IMG/VR virus record: IMGVR_UViG_3300022868_000009 | Coordinates: 248,001-312,000 of that record | Source of the DNA: a virus | Direction: 5' to 3' (one strand) | Length of the DNA: 64,000 bases | Shown: positions 46,611 through 54,091 of the stretch, one piece after another | Layout: every line of letters begins with the position of its first letter | How positions within the stretch are numbered: the first letter of the stretch is position 1 | Translations under genes and position numbers: made by a program | Notes under the pieces: generated by a model | What the model was told of the DNA's origin: nothing | Databases searched by the model: none | Seen by the model: the letters and a program-made list of their open reading frames with translations, nothing else

Positions 46611-47141
46611 TTAACGTTTCATTAATTCTCTATATTGTTCTTCTAATTGAGATATTTTATCTTTCATATATTCATTCTCACTAGTTAATTTTTCAACCTC
46701 ACATTTATATTCATTTAATTCAATTTGCAAATTCCCAGTCGTTGTACCTTCACAACACTTATCAAATATATCACCATCTTCTTCCATTAAAATAGTTGAA
46801 ATATATTTTCCAGATATTTCATTTTTTATATCATTTAATTTCGCATGTAATGCATTTTGATAATTAATATCAGAATCTAATTCTAATTCATCTTTAATCC
46901 ATCCAGATGATACTTCTAAACAATGATTTTCATGTTCTGTTATTAATTGTCGAACTTGTGGTTTAATTGCATTTGATATCAATAAAGTAAAATTACTTTT
47001 ATCTGCATATGATTTACATAATATCTCACTTATAGTGTCAGCAATAATATTTGATATTATTTCGTAAGCTTCTGTTGATACAACCATTTCGGTGTATGTT
47101 TGTTCTCTATTTTCATTAAATATGAAACCTTTTTTAATCAT
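46611..47141 (-). CDS. Unknown helical protein (176 aa)
   Basis: It starts MIKKGFIFNENREQTYTEM. It has a long predicted helix bundle with a CC pair (DKCCEGTTTG) at about 129-130 and a C-terminal coiled coil (ELNEYKCEVEKLTSENEYMK to the end). No catalytic motif is seen. It sits between the GT-B glycosyltransferase and thymidylate synthase genes with short gaps, so it is co-transcribed. Confidence 0.5.
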   Translation of the reverse strand: MIKKGFIFNENREQTYTEMVVSTEAYEIISNIIADTISEILCKSYADKSNFTLLISNAIKPQVRQLITEHENHCLEVSSGWIKDELELDSDINYQNALHAKLNDIKNEISGKYISTILMEEDGDIFDKCCEGTTTGNLQIELNEYKCEVEKLTSENEYMKDKISQLEEQYRELMKR

Positions 47142-47152
47142 TTTTTAAATTA

Positions 47153-48370
47153 TTATTTTTTAGATACTATCTCTTTATAAAGATCAGTTCTTTTTTTATT
47201 TACTACACTCATTTCAAACGTTTTCATAAAATATTCATGATTTGCTTCACCATGATCAATAATAGCATTTGGGTTATCAACATACCATTTCATTTTATTA
47301 TACCAATCACTATTTTTTTCACTAACATAAAAACCTTTTTGTTTACCGTCATTTTTGCCTTCTATATCATCTATAAGATAAGGACCATAATCACTTAATA
47401 TTATTGGCATTTTGTGAGCACCAGATTCAATTACTTTTAATTGAGATTTACAATAATTAAACATATGATTATTTTTTAAAGGTGCTAAAGAAATATCAGC
47501 CTCTCTATACATTGTACCATATTCTAAAATGGCTTTTGTCCATCTTCTTTGATAAAATTCATCTTTGTATTTTTCAACATATCCAAAAGTAACATTATCA
47601 TTTTTTTCATTATTATCTAAATGAGATCTATAATTATGATCTTTTATATATTTATTACCACTTGTAAATATACTCTCAAAATGACCCCATTGACTTCTTC
47701 TAGAATCATCAATTGCAGTTTGGCCACCAGCCATTCTGATTCTTAAATCAAACCCACACAAATAAATTTGTGCCTTTGTCAAAAATTCTTTATCAAATAA
47801 TTTAAAATCATCCTTTAATAATCTTAAATCTGGCATATGAGAAATACCACCACCCCATATAAATCTAGTTTTTTCAGATTCAACTTTAACAGAGTTCCAT
47901 TGTTGCTCTTTAATATTTAAAGCATTTTCAATAACAGTAATATTTGGATTATGTTCTCTAATTATATCTGCAAACAAAGGAGAAGTAGTTGTTATATGAT
48001 CTGAATTTTTAAGAATTTTTTCAATAACTGATTGTGAATTATTCTTTTTCCATGATCTATAATTTAAATGAGTACTATTCAATATCCAATAATCATCAAT
48101 ATCATAAACTAATTTAATATTATATTTTTTAATAATTGAATAAAAAACAGATTCAATTTCAGGTTTTAAAGGTAACATTTTATTATAAAATAAAATATCA
48201 TATTTACTCATAAATTCCTCGCTTAATAACGGTAATGTACCATCAGAAAGAAGTCTAATGTCTACATTAATATCTGGGTCATTCATACATAAATGTGGAT
48301 TTAATATCCGATAATATCCAACACCATCGTTATCACCTGAAACTACAAGTATATTAATTTTTTTGCTCAT
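47153..48370 (-). CDS. GT-B glycosyltransferase, family 4-like
   Basis: A 405-residue protein with two Rossmann halves. The N-terminus INILVVSGDNDGVGYYRI has the Gly-rich acceptor loop, and KLVYDIDDYWILNS and DHITTTSPLFADII are typical of GT4-like enzymes. The C-terminal half holds ISLAPLKNNHMFNYCKSQLKVIESGAHKMPIILSDYG, whose KxxE-type region contacts the nucleotide sugar. It is the first gene of the 48370-44761 minus-strand run, with a terminator just upstream. Sugar and acceptor are unknown. Confidence 0.82.
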   Translation of the reverse strand: MSKKINILVVSGDNDGVGYYRILNPHLCMNDPDINVDIRLLSDGTLPLLSEEFMSKYDILFYNKMLPLKPEIESVFYSIIKKYNIKLVYDIDDYWILNSTHLNYRSWKKNNSQSVIEKILKNSDHITTTSPLFADIIREHNPNITVIENALNIKEQQWNSVKVESEKTRFIWGGGISHMPDLRLLKDDFKLFDKEFLTKAQIYLCGFDLRIRMAGGQTAIDDSRRSQWGHFESIFTSGNKYIKDHNYRSHLDNNEKNDNVTFGYVEKYKDEFYQRRWTKAILEYGTMYREADISLAPLKNNHMFNYCKSQLKVIESGAHKMPIILSDYGPYLIDDIEGKNDGKQKGFYVSEKNSDWYNKMKWYVDNPNAIIDHGEANHEYFMKTFEMSVVNKKRTDLYKEIVSKK

Positions 48371-48444
48371 AAATAGTAATATTTTTAATTTTATATATCC
48401 TTAGAGATTAAGTTTAATAAAAATTATTTTTTAAAATTCAAAAA

Positions 48445-48470
48445 ACCTATTCGACGAATCGAACAGGTTT
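48445..48470 (-). terminator. Hairpin terminator (minus strand)
   Basis: On the minus strand an 11-bp stem AACCUGUUCGA/UCGAAUAGGUU, with one G-U pair, closes loop UUCG and is followed by a U run. It ends the bS21 operon before the glycosyltransferase gene. Confidence 0.8.
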
Positions 48471-48494
48471 TCTATATTTGAAGTATAATTTTAT

Positions 48495-48678
48495 TTATTT
48501 TTTAAAATCATGTACATTACAATAATTATTTTTTGAAACTATTTCTATTAACTCATCAAGAGTAACTTTTATGAGAAATTCACCTCTCTTTACATTCTTT
48601 GCAAATTTGCATGTCTTTTATTCCTGTACCAATACAATCTTCACAAAGTTTGTGAACATAATATAATCCTTTCAGGAT
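48495..48678 (-). pseudogene. Possible frameshifted zinc-ribbon gene remnant
   Basis: One minus frame encodes LCEDCIGTGIKDMQICKECKER then stop, with CxxC...CxxC like a DnaJ-type or zinc-ribbon knuckle. Another frame directly continues GEFLIKVTLDELIEIVSKNN to a stop at 48495. No in-frame ATG precedes the first part. The simplest reading is a small protein broken by a frameshift after the second CxxC. It fills the 308-bp gap between genes 47153-48370 and 48679-48912, apart from the terminator. Confidence 0.4.
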
Positions 48679-48912
48679 TTAATTTAATTTTTCTAATTCT
48701 TCATAAAATTTTTCCATTAACTTCTCTTTATACATTATCCAATCTTTATTTGTCTTATCAAAATAACTAAAAACAAGCAAAGGTGATATTAAATAAATTA
48801 TAGGTACTCTTAATAACCAAAAAGGGTATATACATATTTTACCAATTTTATTATAATTAGACCAATCCTCTTTTATATATTGATTATACACAAACTTATA
48901 GAATTTTCTCAT
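48679..48912 (-). CDS. Small membrane protein (77 aa)
   Basis: It starts MRKFYKFVYNQYIKED, partly like the capsid-targeting leaders, though without the MKYL core. One hydrophobic segment (CIYPFWLLRVPIIYLISPLLVFSYF, residues 27-51) spans a membrane. The C-terminal 25 residues form a charged helix. It is the last intact gene of the bS21 operon. Because of the membrane segment I would not count it among packaged proteins. Confidence 0.5.
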   Translation of the reverse strand: MRKFYKFVYNQYIKEDWSNYNKIGKICIYPFWLLRVPIIYLISPLLVFSYFDKTNKDWIMYKEKLMEKFYEELEKLN

Positions 48913-48929
48913 TTAAATTTTTTCTTTTG

Positions 48930-49133
48930 TTAATAAATAAGTACATATTCTACATTAATATAACATTTCTTTTTTAACTCCACTAAATCAACTTTTAATT
49001 CCTGTGGAATTCCATACAATCTACCATGATATTTAGATTTCATTTTAATTTCTAATTGATCTGAAACAAATCTAATATAATCACCTTTTGTTTCAAAAAT
49101 TTCCATATCATGACCACTAACATTTAATTTCAT
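48930..49133 (-). CDS. Unknown small protein (67 aa)
   Basis: It starts MKLNVSGHDMEIFETKGDY. It shows a mostly strand-helix-strand pattern with one Cys. It lies in the bS21 operon with gaps of 15-20 bp to both neighbours. No motif was recognised. Confidence 0.5.
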   Translation of the reverse strand: MKLNVSGHDMEIFETKGDYIRFVSDQLEIKMKSKYHGRLYGIPQELKVDLVELKKKCYINVEYVLIY

Positions 49134-49148
49134 ATAATTTTATTTATT

Positions 49149-49523
49149 TTATTTTCCTAAGCCAAATAAACGTTGAAAAAAATTTCTTGAAGGTTTAACC
49201 ATAATAATCTCTTTCAATTCTCGAACAACTTCTTGTTCATTTTTTTCTTCAACTTTAGGTTCAACTTTAGGTTCAACTTTAGGTTCAACTTTAGGTTCAA
49301 CTTTAGGTTCAACTTTAGGTTCAACTTTAAGTTTTTTAGCAGAATCAACTGATCTAATTAAATCTTTATAATTTGCTTCAAATCTGTGTCTTTCATTAGA
49401 ATCTAACATTTCTTTTAAAATACTATCAATTTTAATTTTATACTCTTCATAATTTAAATCAACTTTTAATAAAGGTTTAACTTTATGCCAAAAGTAATAA
49501 GCAACTGTTGTTTTTGGTACCAT
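49149..49523 (-). CDS. Protein with VEPK tandem repeats (124 aa)
   Basis: The N-terminal 65 residues are helical (MVPKTTVAYYFWHKVKPLL). Residues 64-91 are seven near-perfect copies of V-E-P-K, a rigid Pro-rich spacer of the TonB/PKVE type. The C-terminus (VREL to SRNFFQRLFGLGK) is short, basic and amphipathic. The spacer suggests the two ends act some distance apart. No family was recognised. It is a member of the bS21 operon. Confidence 0.55.
   Translation of the reverse strand: MVPKTTVAYYFWHKVKPLLKVDLNYEEYKIKIDSILKEMLDSNERHRFEANYKDLIRSVDSAKKLKVEPKVEPKVEPKVEPKVEPKVEPKVEEKNEQEVVRELKEIIMVKPSRNFFQRLFGLGK
49248..49331. repeat. 12-bp tandem repeat, seven units
   Basis: Seven in-frame units of TTCAACTTTAGG (the last differs by one base) encode the VEPK spacer of the surrounding gene. 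The near identity of the units suggests recent expansion by slippage. Confidence 0.9.
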
Positions 49524-49541
49524 AATTTTATGTTTTTAAGT

Positions 49542-49997
49542 TTATACTAATTTTATTTCTATATTTTCATTCTTGTAAAAATGTTCCTTCATTAAAAATA
49601 TAACAGAAGTTTTTCTTAAAAAATAAGTCTTTGAAGTAAAACATTCTTTATCATCCATAATCTTAATAACCAAGCCATCTTTCATTTTAAATTCACCATC
49701 TCTCAATAAATCTATAACTTGTTCATATGTTAAATCAACTTCTTTAAATTTAAGAGATTCGCCATTTTTAATTACATATCTTGTTTCATTATATTTCTTA
49801 CTAATTGTATCTGTAGTTTCATCTACAAAATCTTTAACCTCTGAATTTTTATAATTTTCCATTAATCCATCAACCCTTTTTTTGAAATTAGATTTTTTAT
49901 ATTTTTCTTGCGCTTTCTTAGCACTAACTTTAACATTTCTCTTTACAGAATATTTGAGTGTTTCAAATAATAACTGTTGTTTTAAAAAATTCCACAT
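49542..49997 (-). CDS. Unknown protein (151 aa)
   Basis: It starts MWNFLKQQLLFETLKY. The first 50 residues form a basic amphipathic helix region (RNVKVSAKKAQEKYKKSNFKK) that could bind nucleic acid or membrane. The remainder is alpha/beta (YVIKNGESLKFKEVDL to FYKNENIEIKLV). One Cys is present, with no recognised motif. It lies in the bS21 operon, 15 bp after the gene at 50012. Confidence 0.5.
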   Translation of the reverse strand: MWNFLKQQLLFETLKYSVKRNVKVSAKKAQEKYKKSNFKKRVDGLMENYKNSEVKDFVDETTDTISKKYNETRYVIKNGESLKFKEVDLTYEQVIDLLRDGEFKMKDGLVIKIMDDKECFTSKTYFLRKTSVIFLMKEHFYKNENIEIKLV

Positions 49998-50011
49998 TTT
50001 TTTTATATTTT

Positions 50012-50464
50012 TTAGTTAATAAATTCTTTATGTACTATTACATTTTCTCTGAATTCTTCAGAGAAAGTTTTCTTCAAATCTTCATTCTCTTTTTTCAATA
50101 CCTTATTCTCTTTTTTCAATTCTTCTATCTTCTTATATTCAGGTGTTAAATTACCATCCCAATTTAACCATTCTTCAGTTTCACCAATAATATTCAAATA
50201 ATTCTCAATCAATCTTGTAACACCAACTTGATAATCTTCCAATTTATCATATAAATCACGAGTCCAATCATTATAAAATATAAATTTACTCTTAGAATGA
50301 TACCTTTCTGAATGTAATTCAACTTTTCTAATTTTTTTATAACCAAAAAAATTTTTTTTTATAACATCCTTATATAAAGTAGTTTTTATTTCCCAAGAAA
50401 AACTACTATCATGAAAAGTCGTATAATACTTTTTACCCTTATAATGAATTTCTCTATATGTCAT
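50012..50464 (-). CDS. Unknown protein with C-terminal coiled coil (150 aa)
   Basis: It starts MTYREIHYKGKKYYTTFHD. A strand-rich basic N-terminus (about 60 residues) is followed by helices and then a clear coiled coil (KIEELKKENKVLKKENEDLK). It lies 2 bp downstream of the bS21 gene and is co-transcribed with it. The coiled coil suggests self-association. The function is unknown. Confidence 0.5.
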   Translation of the reverse strand: MTYREIHYKGKKYYTTFHDSSFSWEIKTTLYKDVIKKNFFGYKKIRKVELHSERYHSKSKFIFYNDWTRDLYDKLEDYQVGVTRLIENYLNIIGETEEWLNWDGNLTPEYKKIEELKKENKVLKKENEDLKKTFSEEFRENVIVHKEFIN

Positions 50465-50466
50465 TT

Positions 50467-50661
50467 TTAGTTGTCTTCTGACTCCTTTAATTTCTGAACA
50501 TAAATCGCTTTCAATTTTTGTTCTCTTTTCTTAACTGATTTCTTTTTATAATCTTTCTTGTCCCTGATTGCTTTTAAAACACCAGTCTTAATATATTTTT
50601 GCTTATATTTTTTTAAAGCTCTATCAATTTTATCTTTACTATCTACTTTAATTATTAACAT
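50467..50661 (-). CDS. rpsU: Ribosomal protein bS21 homologue
   Basis: A 64-residue protein with the form of Bacteroidota bS21: MLIIKVDSKDKIDRALKKYK, a KTGVL turn, a basic middle (RDKKDYKKKSVKKREQ), and AIYVQKLKE at the end. Tyr54 is present. In Bacteroidota ribosomes bS21, with bS18 and bS6, covers the anti-Shine-Dalgarno end of 16S rRNA, and Tyr54 is part of that contact. The phage copy could enter host ribosomes and alter start-site choice. Its own leader is A-rich with no Shine-Dalgarno site. It is the first gene of a minus-strand operon with a TATATTTG promoter. Confidence 0.88.
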   Translation of the reverse strand: MLIIKVDSKDKIDRALKKYKQKYIKTGVLKAIRDKKDYKKKSVKKREQKLKAIYVQKLKESEDN

Positions 50662-50721
50662 TTTTTATATTTATTATTTTTATTCTGTTTTGTTTAATTA
50701 TTTGTTAAAATTTCACTAACA

Positions 50722-50729
50722 CAAATATA
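50722..50729 (-). promoter_or_regulatory. Bacteroidota-type promoter (-7 TATATTTG) for bS21 operon
   Basis: The minus strand reads TATATTTG, followed after about 55 nt by the bS21 ATG. A T-rich stretch upstream may serve as the -33 region. It is unlike the late motif seen at the structural operons, so the bS21 operon is probably early. Confidence 0.55.
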
Positions 50730-50768
50730 GTAAAAATTTAACAAATAAAAAATTTAAAAAGAAAAATA

Positions 50769-51842
50769 CTAAGAAACTACATACTTATATAACTTCTTGT
50801 GATAGTCAAGATCCTTATAATCACTAACCATCAAATAAACTATATAACAAAAATAAAATATTTTATCAATCATCAAACTTCTATCAACATCACCACCAAC
50901 AAACCTAAATTCAACATAATCATCATCAATAATTCTTCTTAAATTCATACCGAAAGTTTTAGAACCTAGATTATTAGATAATTCCTTTAATTCGATTTCC
51001 AAAAACTTCTCAACATCATCTACAAAATTATCACTACTAAACTCAGGAAACTCACCCTTCTTTATCTTATCTAAAAATGTCTGACAATATGCAGTAAATT
51101 GTCTATATTCAATATCTTTATAAATATAGGGTTTTTCACTAGTCTCAACCATCATAATTAAACCCTTTACAAAATTCCATCTATCTACATCTTTATTTAA
51201 ACCAATATTAATATGAATAGAAGTGTGATTATTCATATACCAATAATCCTGTTTATTAAAATCATCATAAAAATCATTAATCATTTCTAAACCTTTATCC
51301 AAACCAGTCACATATTTCTTAGGTGAAAATTCAACCCCCCTAGATAAAGTTTGATCAAACTCAAATTTTAAATCATCATAATATTTAGTATAAAAATTAG
51401 GCAAATATTCACCAATTTTATTTATAACATATCCAAGATTTTCAAATTCATCTTCTTCCTCTTCCTCATATTCAATTTCTAAATTATCAATAATATTAAT
51501 CATATTAGAAACTATATATTCCTCTGTCTTATTCTTACAACTATTCATAATATTATCCAAAGAATCAGATATATTTCCAAAATCAAACTGATTATAAACT
51601 ATCTGTTTTAAAAAATCTAAATCATAATCAATTTTATCAATGTCTAATCCAACACGTAATTTTTTAAATATTTCTAATAAATACTTATCCTCTACTTTAG
51701 AAACTTTAACATTCTCATCATCTGTTTCTAATTCAAATTCAAAAGCTAATGTAAAATGTTCTACCATACCAGAATCAAATAATAATTTCTTATCTTTTCT
51801 ATTAAATTCTAGTAATTGTTTATATGTTATAAGATATTTCAT
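50769..51842 (-). CDS. Amidoligase-like protein with capsid-targeting-like leader (357 aa)
   Basis: The leader is MKYLITYKQLLEFNRKD, with L-L-E as a possible cut. The body has four short motifs in the order seen in the predicted amidoligase family (glutamine-synthetase-like fold): FEFELET (about residues 33-39), RGVEFSPKKY (about 169-178), HTSIHINIG (about 206-214) and VEFRFVGG (near 316-323). Such enzymes would form amide bonds using ATP. An acidic run (YEEEEEDEFEN) lies near 125. Assignment is by motif order only. If it is both packaged and active, it might modify a host protein soon after entry. Confidence 0.5.
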   Translation of the reverse strand: MKYLITYKQLLEFNRKDKKLLFDSGMVEHFTLAFEFELETDDENVKVSKVEDKYLLEIFKKLRVGLDIDKIDYDLDFLKQIVYNQFDFGNISDSLDNIMNSCKNKTEEYIVSNMINIIDNLEIEYEEEEEDEFENLGYVINKIGEYLPNFYTKYYDDLKFEFDQTLSRGVEFSPKKYVTGLDKGLEMINDFYDDFNKQDYWYMNNHTSIHINIGLNKDVDRWNFVKGLIMMVETSEKPYIYKDIEYRQFTAYCQTFLDKIKKGEFPEFSSDNFVDDVEKFLEIELKELSNNLGSKTFGMNLRRIIDDDYVEFRFVGGDVDRSLMIDKIFYFCYIVYLMVSDYKDLDYHKKLYKYVVS

Positions 51843-51878
51843 TTCAACTTTATATATTAAAAATTAATATATACTAGT

Positions 51879-52271
51879 ATGAAAAATTTTTTAAATTTTA
51901 TAAATAATAATCACGAATATTCAAATAATGAAATGAATAAAATTATTAAATTCATTGGCAAATTATGTAAATATGAAAACAAAAAAGCAAACGCAATATT
52001 CAATTTTAACATATCAAAAAATATACTTAATGATACAGATTTTAATGCATCAGTAAGATCAAATAACATATATTCAAACGATATAAAACAAGTTACAAAA
52101 ATACTTGATAAAGTATGCGAAAAATTAAATATGTATCCAACAATAAATATTATGATTAATACATTTGGTAGATCAACAAATTATAATATTAACTGTACAT
52201 TTGAATTTACAGAAAAAAATAAATTAGACATTCTTGCAACTATAGAAGGAAATAAATTAGGACTATTATAA
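51879..52271 (+). CDS. Small protein with KLGLL tail (130 aa)
   Basis: It starts MKNFLNFINNNHEYSNN, which is only loosely like the packaging leader. It ends TIEGNKLGLL, the shared tail of the small-protein array. The body is helical then beta-rich (INIMINTFGRSTNYNINCTF). It is followed without a gap by the next array gene (stop TAA, then ATG). The upstream 36 bp shared with the divergent amidoligase-like gene contain TATATATTAA-type sequence on both strands. Confidence 0.6.
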   Translation: MKNFLNFINNNHEYSNNEMNKIIKFIGKLCKYENKKANAIFNFNISKNILNDTDFNASVRSNNIYSNDIKQVTKILDKVCEKLNMYPTINIMINTFGRSTNYNINCTFEFTEKNKLDILATIEGNKLGLL

Positions 52272-52616
52272 ATGAAACATCTTAAAAAATATAACGAAGA
52301 GAAAATAGAAAATAAATGGAAAAATACAATAGTAATTTATGAATCTTACTCGGATTCATGGGTATATGTAGATGGTTCATTGATATCAGAATGGTCTGTT
52401 ACCATATTTGATATATTATTAATATTATCAGAGGATAATGTTAATATATTGAAATATAAAATATCAATGTTAACAGATCATTTTCCTCAAAATATAATTG
52501 ATCATTTAAACGATCACCCAGAACAAGAATTTCCAATGTATGATTTAGATATATATGAACAAGAAATAATAAAAAGAAAAGCAGAAAAAGAAGGACAAAA
52601 AATGGGTCTGTTTTAA
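52272..52616 (+). CDS. Small protein with leader and KMGLF tail (114 aa)
   Basis: It starts MKHLKKYNEEKIENKW (packaging-like leader) and ends KEGQKMGLF (array tail). The body has an acidic beta part (YESYSDSWVYVDGSLISEWS) and a long charged helix at the end. It abuts the preceding gene and the decayed gene downstream, so the three formed one operon. The function is unknown. Confidence 0.6.
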   Translation: MKHLKKYNEEKIENKWKNTIVIYESYSDSWVYVDGSLISEWSVTIFDILLILSEDNVNILKYKISMLTDHFPQNIIDHLNDHPEQEFPMYDLDIYEQEIIKRKAEKEGQKMGLF

Positions 52617-52617
52617 A

Positions 52618-52941
52618 ATGAAACATATTTCAACATATAACGAATACTTACAAACACCCTTAAATTTATCAATACCAATATAGAAGATAATGATAAATTT
52701 ACAAATTACCTAGAACAATCAAACCTAATATCAAAAAATTCTTTATTTAGAACATATCATAAAGGATGTATATATCATACATTTTTAATATCAATTATAG
52801 ATAATCATTCTTAAAAATTAGTTGTTCAAACCCAGATAATGTATCTGGGTTTGAACAAAAAGGAGTAAATGAAATATTATTTGATCCAGATATAATTATA
52901 TAATTATAAGATTAGAAGCAAATAAAATGGGATTATTATGA
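52618..52941 (+). pseudogene. Decayed leader-and-tail protein gene
   Basis: The ATG opens a normal leader (MKHISTYNEYLQ) but meets a stop after 21 codons. A shifted frame then reads NIEDNDKFTNYLEQSNLISK for about 45 codons to another stop. After a long hairpin, a third frame ends LEANKMGLL with a TGA overlapping the ATG of the next gene, as in intact array operons. Leader, tail and overlap remain while the frame is broken at least twice. I read this as a recently decayed member of the family. Confidence 0.65.
52822..52858. repeat. Perfect 17-bp inverted repeat with 3-nt loop
   Basis: Arms TTGTTCAAACCCAGATA and TATCTGGGTTTGAACAA flank the loop ATG. It lies inside the decayed gene, is longer than the terminators in this window, and is not followed by a T run (AAAAGGAG follows). 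It could be an inserted palindrome, a small mobile or recombination element, or a transcript-stabilising hairpin. Confidence 0.8.
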
Positions 52942-53219
52942 AATATTTAAAGACATACAACGAATCAAAATATAAACCATCATATACTGCACGCCCAATG
53001 CCAGATAAATATCGGCTTAGATGTGAATATTTAATAGATAAATACGGTAAACTAAATACAAATAATAAAATTACACATTTATCAGAAGAATCAGAAATTT
53101 TACAAATAGATATAAATGATGATTATAGATTAGATATTTTTAAAACTACTGATAAATCGTTACTTAATATGAGAGAATTAGAAATGAAATTACAAGCAAA
53201 AGAATTAGGATTGTTATAG
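52938..53219 (+). CDS. Small protein with leader and ELGLL tail (93 aa)
   Basis: It starts MKYLKTYNESKYKPSY and ends LQAKELGLL. The body MPDKYRLRCEYLIDKYGKLN is similar to MPDKVFNRCLYLLDKYGEKN in the gene at 53664, so these two are paralogues despite opposite strands. The start overlaps the TGA of the decayed gene upstream. It carries both the packaging-like leader and the shared tail. The activity is unknown. Confidence 0.6.
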   Translation: MKYLKTYNESKYKPSYTARPMPDKYRLRCEYLIDKYGKLNTNNKITHLSEESEILQIDINDDYRLDIFKTTDKSLLNMRELEMKLQAKELGLL

Positions 53220-53281
53220 ATTTAATGAAAAGGGGAATTTATATTATAATATATTTAATGTATCATAATTTAGCACCTTTT

Positions 53282-53663
53282 TTATAATAATCCCATTTGA
53301 TTTGCCTGTTTAACATTATCGAGTGATATACCAACATTTTTTTCTAACCAATTTTCAATTGTAATATAATTGTATTTTTTATAATCAGGATCTTGTAAAT
53401 TATTTTGTAAATATACCATACTACCCCCAATTAAAATCATAATCTTTAACATTAAATATTTCATAATTTTCTTGAGAAATAGATATCAGAAAATAACTAG
53501 GTCTACCACCAGAATAACGAAAAATATAATCATAATCTATATCAATATTATAAAAATCATCATATAATGAAAATAATACAAAATTAATACATAATATATG
53601 TATACATAATATTAAAACAGATGATATAAAATTATTAGAAAAAATATGTTGTTTTAAGGTATT
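53282..53663 (-). pseudogene. Decayed leader-and-tail protein gene
   Basis: Directly after the stop of the gene at 53664, the minus strand reads IKYLKTTY where intact genes read MKYLKTY; the ATG has become ATA. A shifted frame then encodes about 75 codons (including YNIDIDYDYIFRYSGGRPSY) up to a stop. A further frame encodes the end, QDPDYKKYNYITIENWLEK and VKQANQMGLL. A 60-codon frame starting at 53464 exists, but its first 15 residues are out of frame with the ancestral protein. The gene has lost its start and has at least two frameshifts. Confidence 0.6.
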
Positions 53664-54050
53664 TTATAACAATCCCATTTTTTTCGCAGTTAATATTTTT
53701 TCTATTTCAGAACCTAATAAAAATGCATTTAATTTTATGAGTATAGAATTATCTAAATCATCATATTGTACATTTCTTTCATATTCACTATCTGATAAAT
53801 TATAATAATAAATAATACCGGTTGTATTAATATTACTTTGATAAATGTCAAATTTTAAATCATCTAATTTTATTTTTATTAAATTAGTAGATGTAGATCT
53901 ACCATAAAGATCAGATATTCTATTATTACCATCATTATTTTTTTCACCGTATTTATCTAGTAAATATAAACACCTATTAAATACTTTATCAGGCATTAAA
54001 TAACAATGATTTCTATTAATTTTTTCTAAATATGATTTCAAATATCTCAT
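53664..54050 (-). CDS. Small protein with leader and KMGLL tail (128 aa)
   Basis: It starts MRYLKSYLEKINRNHC and ends ILTAKKMGLL. It is a paralogue of the 93-residue protein at 52938 through the MPDKxxxRCxYLxDKYG segment, with an extra 35 residues before the tail. The stop TAA abuts the ruined start of the decayed gene downstream. A TATATATTAA-type motif lies just upstream of the start, also facing the divergent gene at 54092. Confidence 0.6.
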   Translation of the reverse strand: MRYLKSYLEKINRNHCYLMPDKVFNRCLYLLDKYGEKNNDGNNRISDLYGRSTSTNLIKIKLDDLKFDIYQSNINTTGIIYYYNLSDSEYERNVQYDDLDNSILIKLNAFLLGSEIEKILTAKKMGLL

Positions 54051-54091
54051 TAATCTTATATATTAAATTTAAATAAGAATATATAAATAAT

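Noticed and set aside
49248-49331. Regular 12-bp repeats resembling a small CRISPR-like array
   Set aside because: The units are directly adjacent without spacers, in frame, and encode the VEPK linker.
53282-53464. Intact 60-residue gene starting MKYLMLKIM
   Set aside because: The start and first 15 residues are out of frame with the older coding sequence upstream; it is better read as part of a decayed gene.
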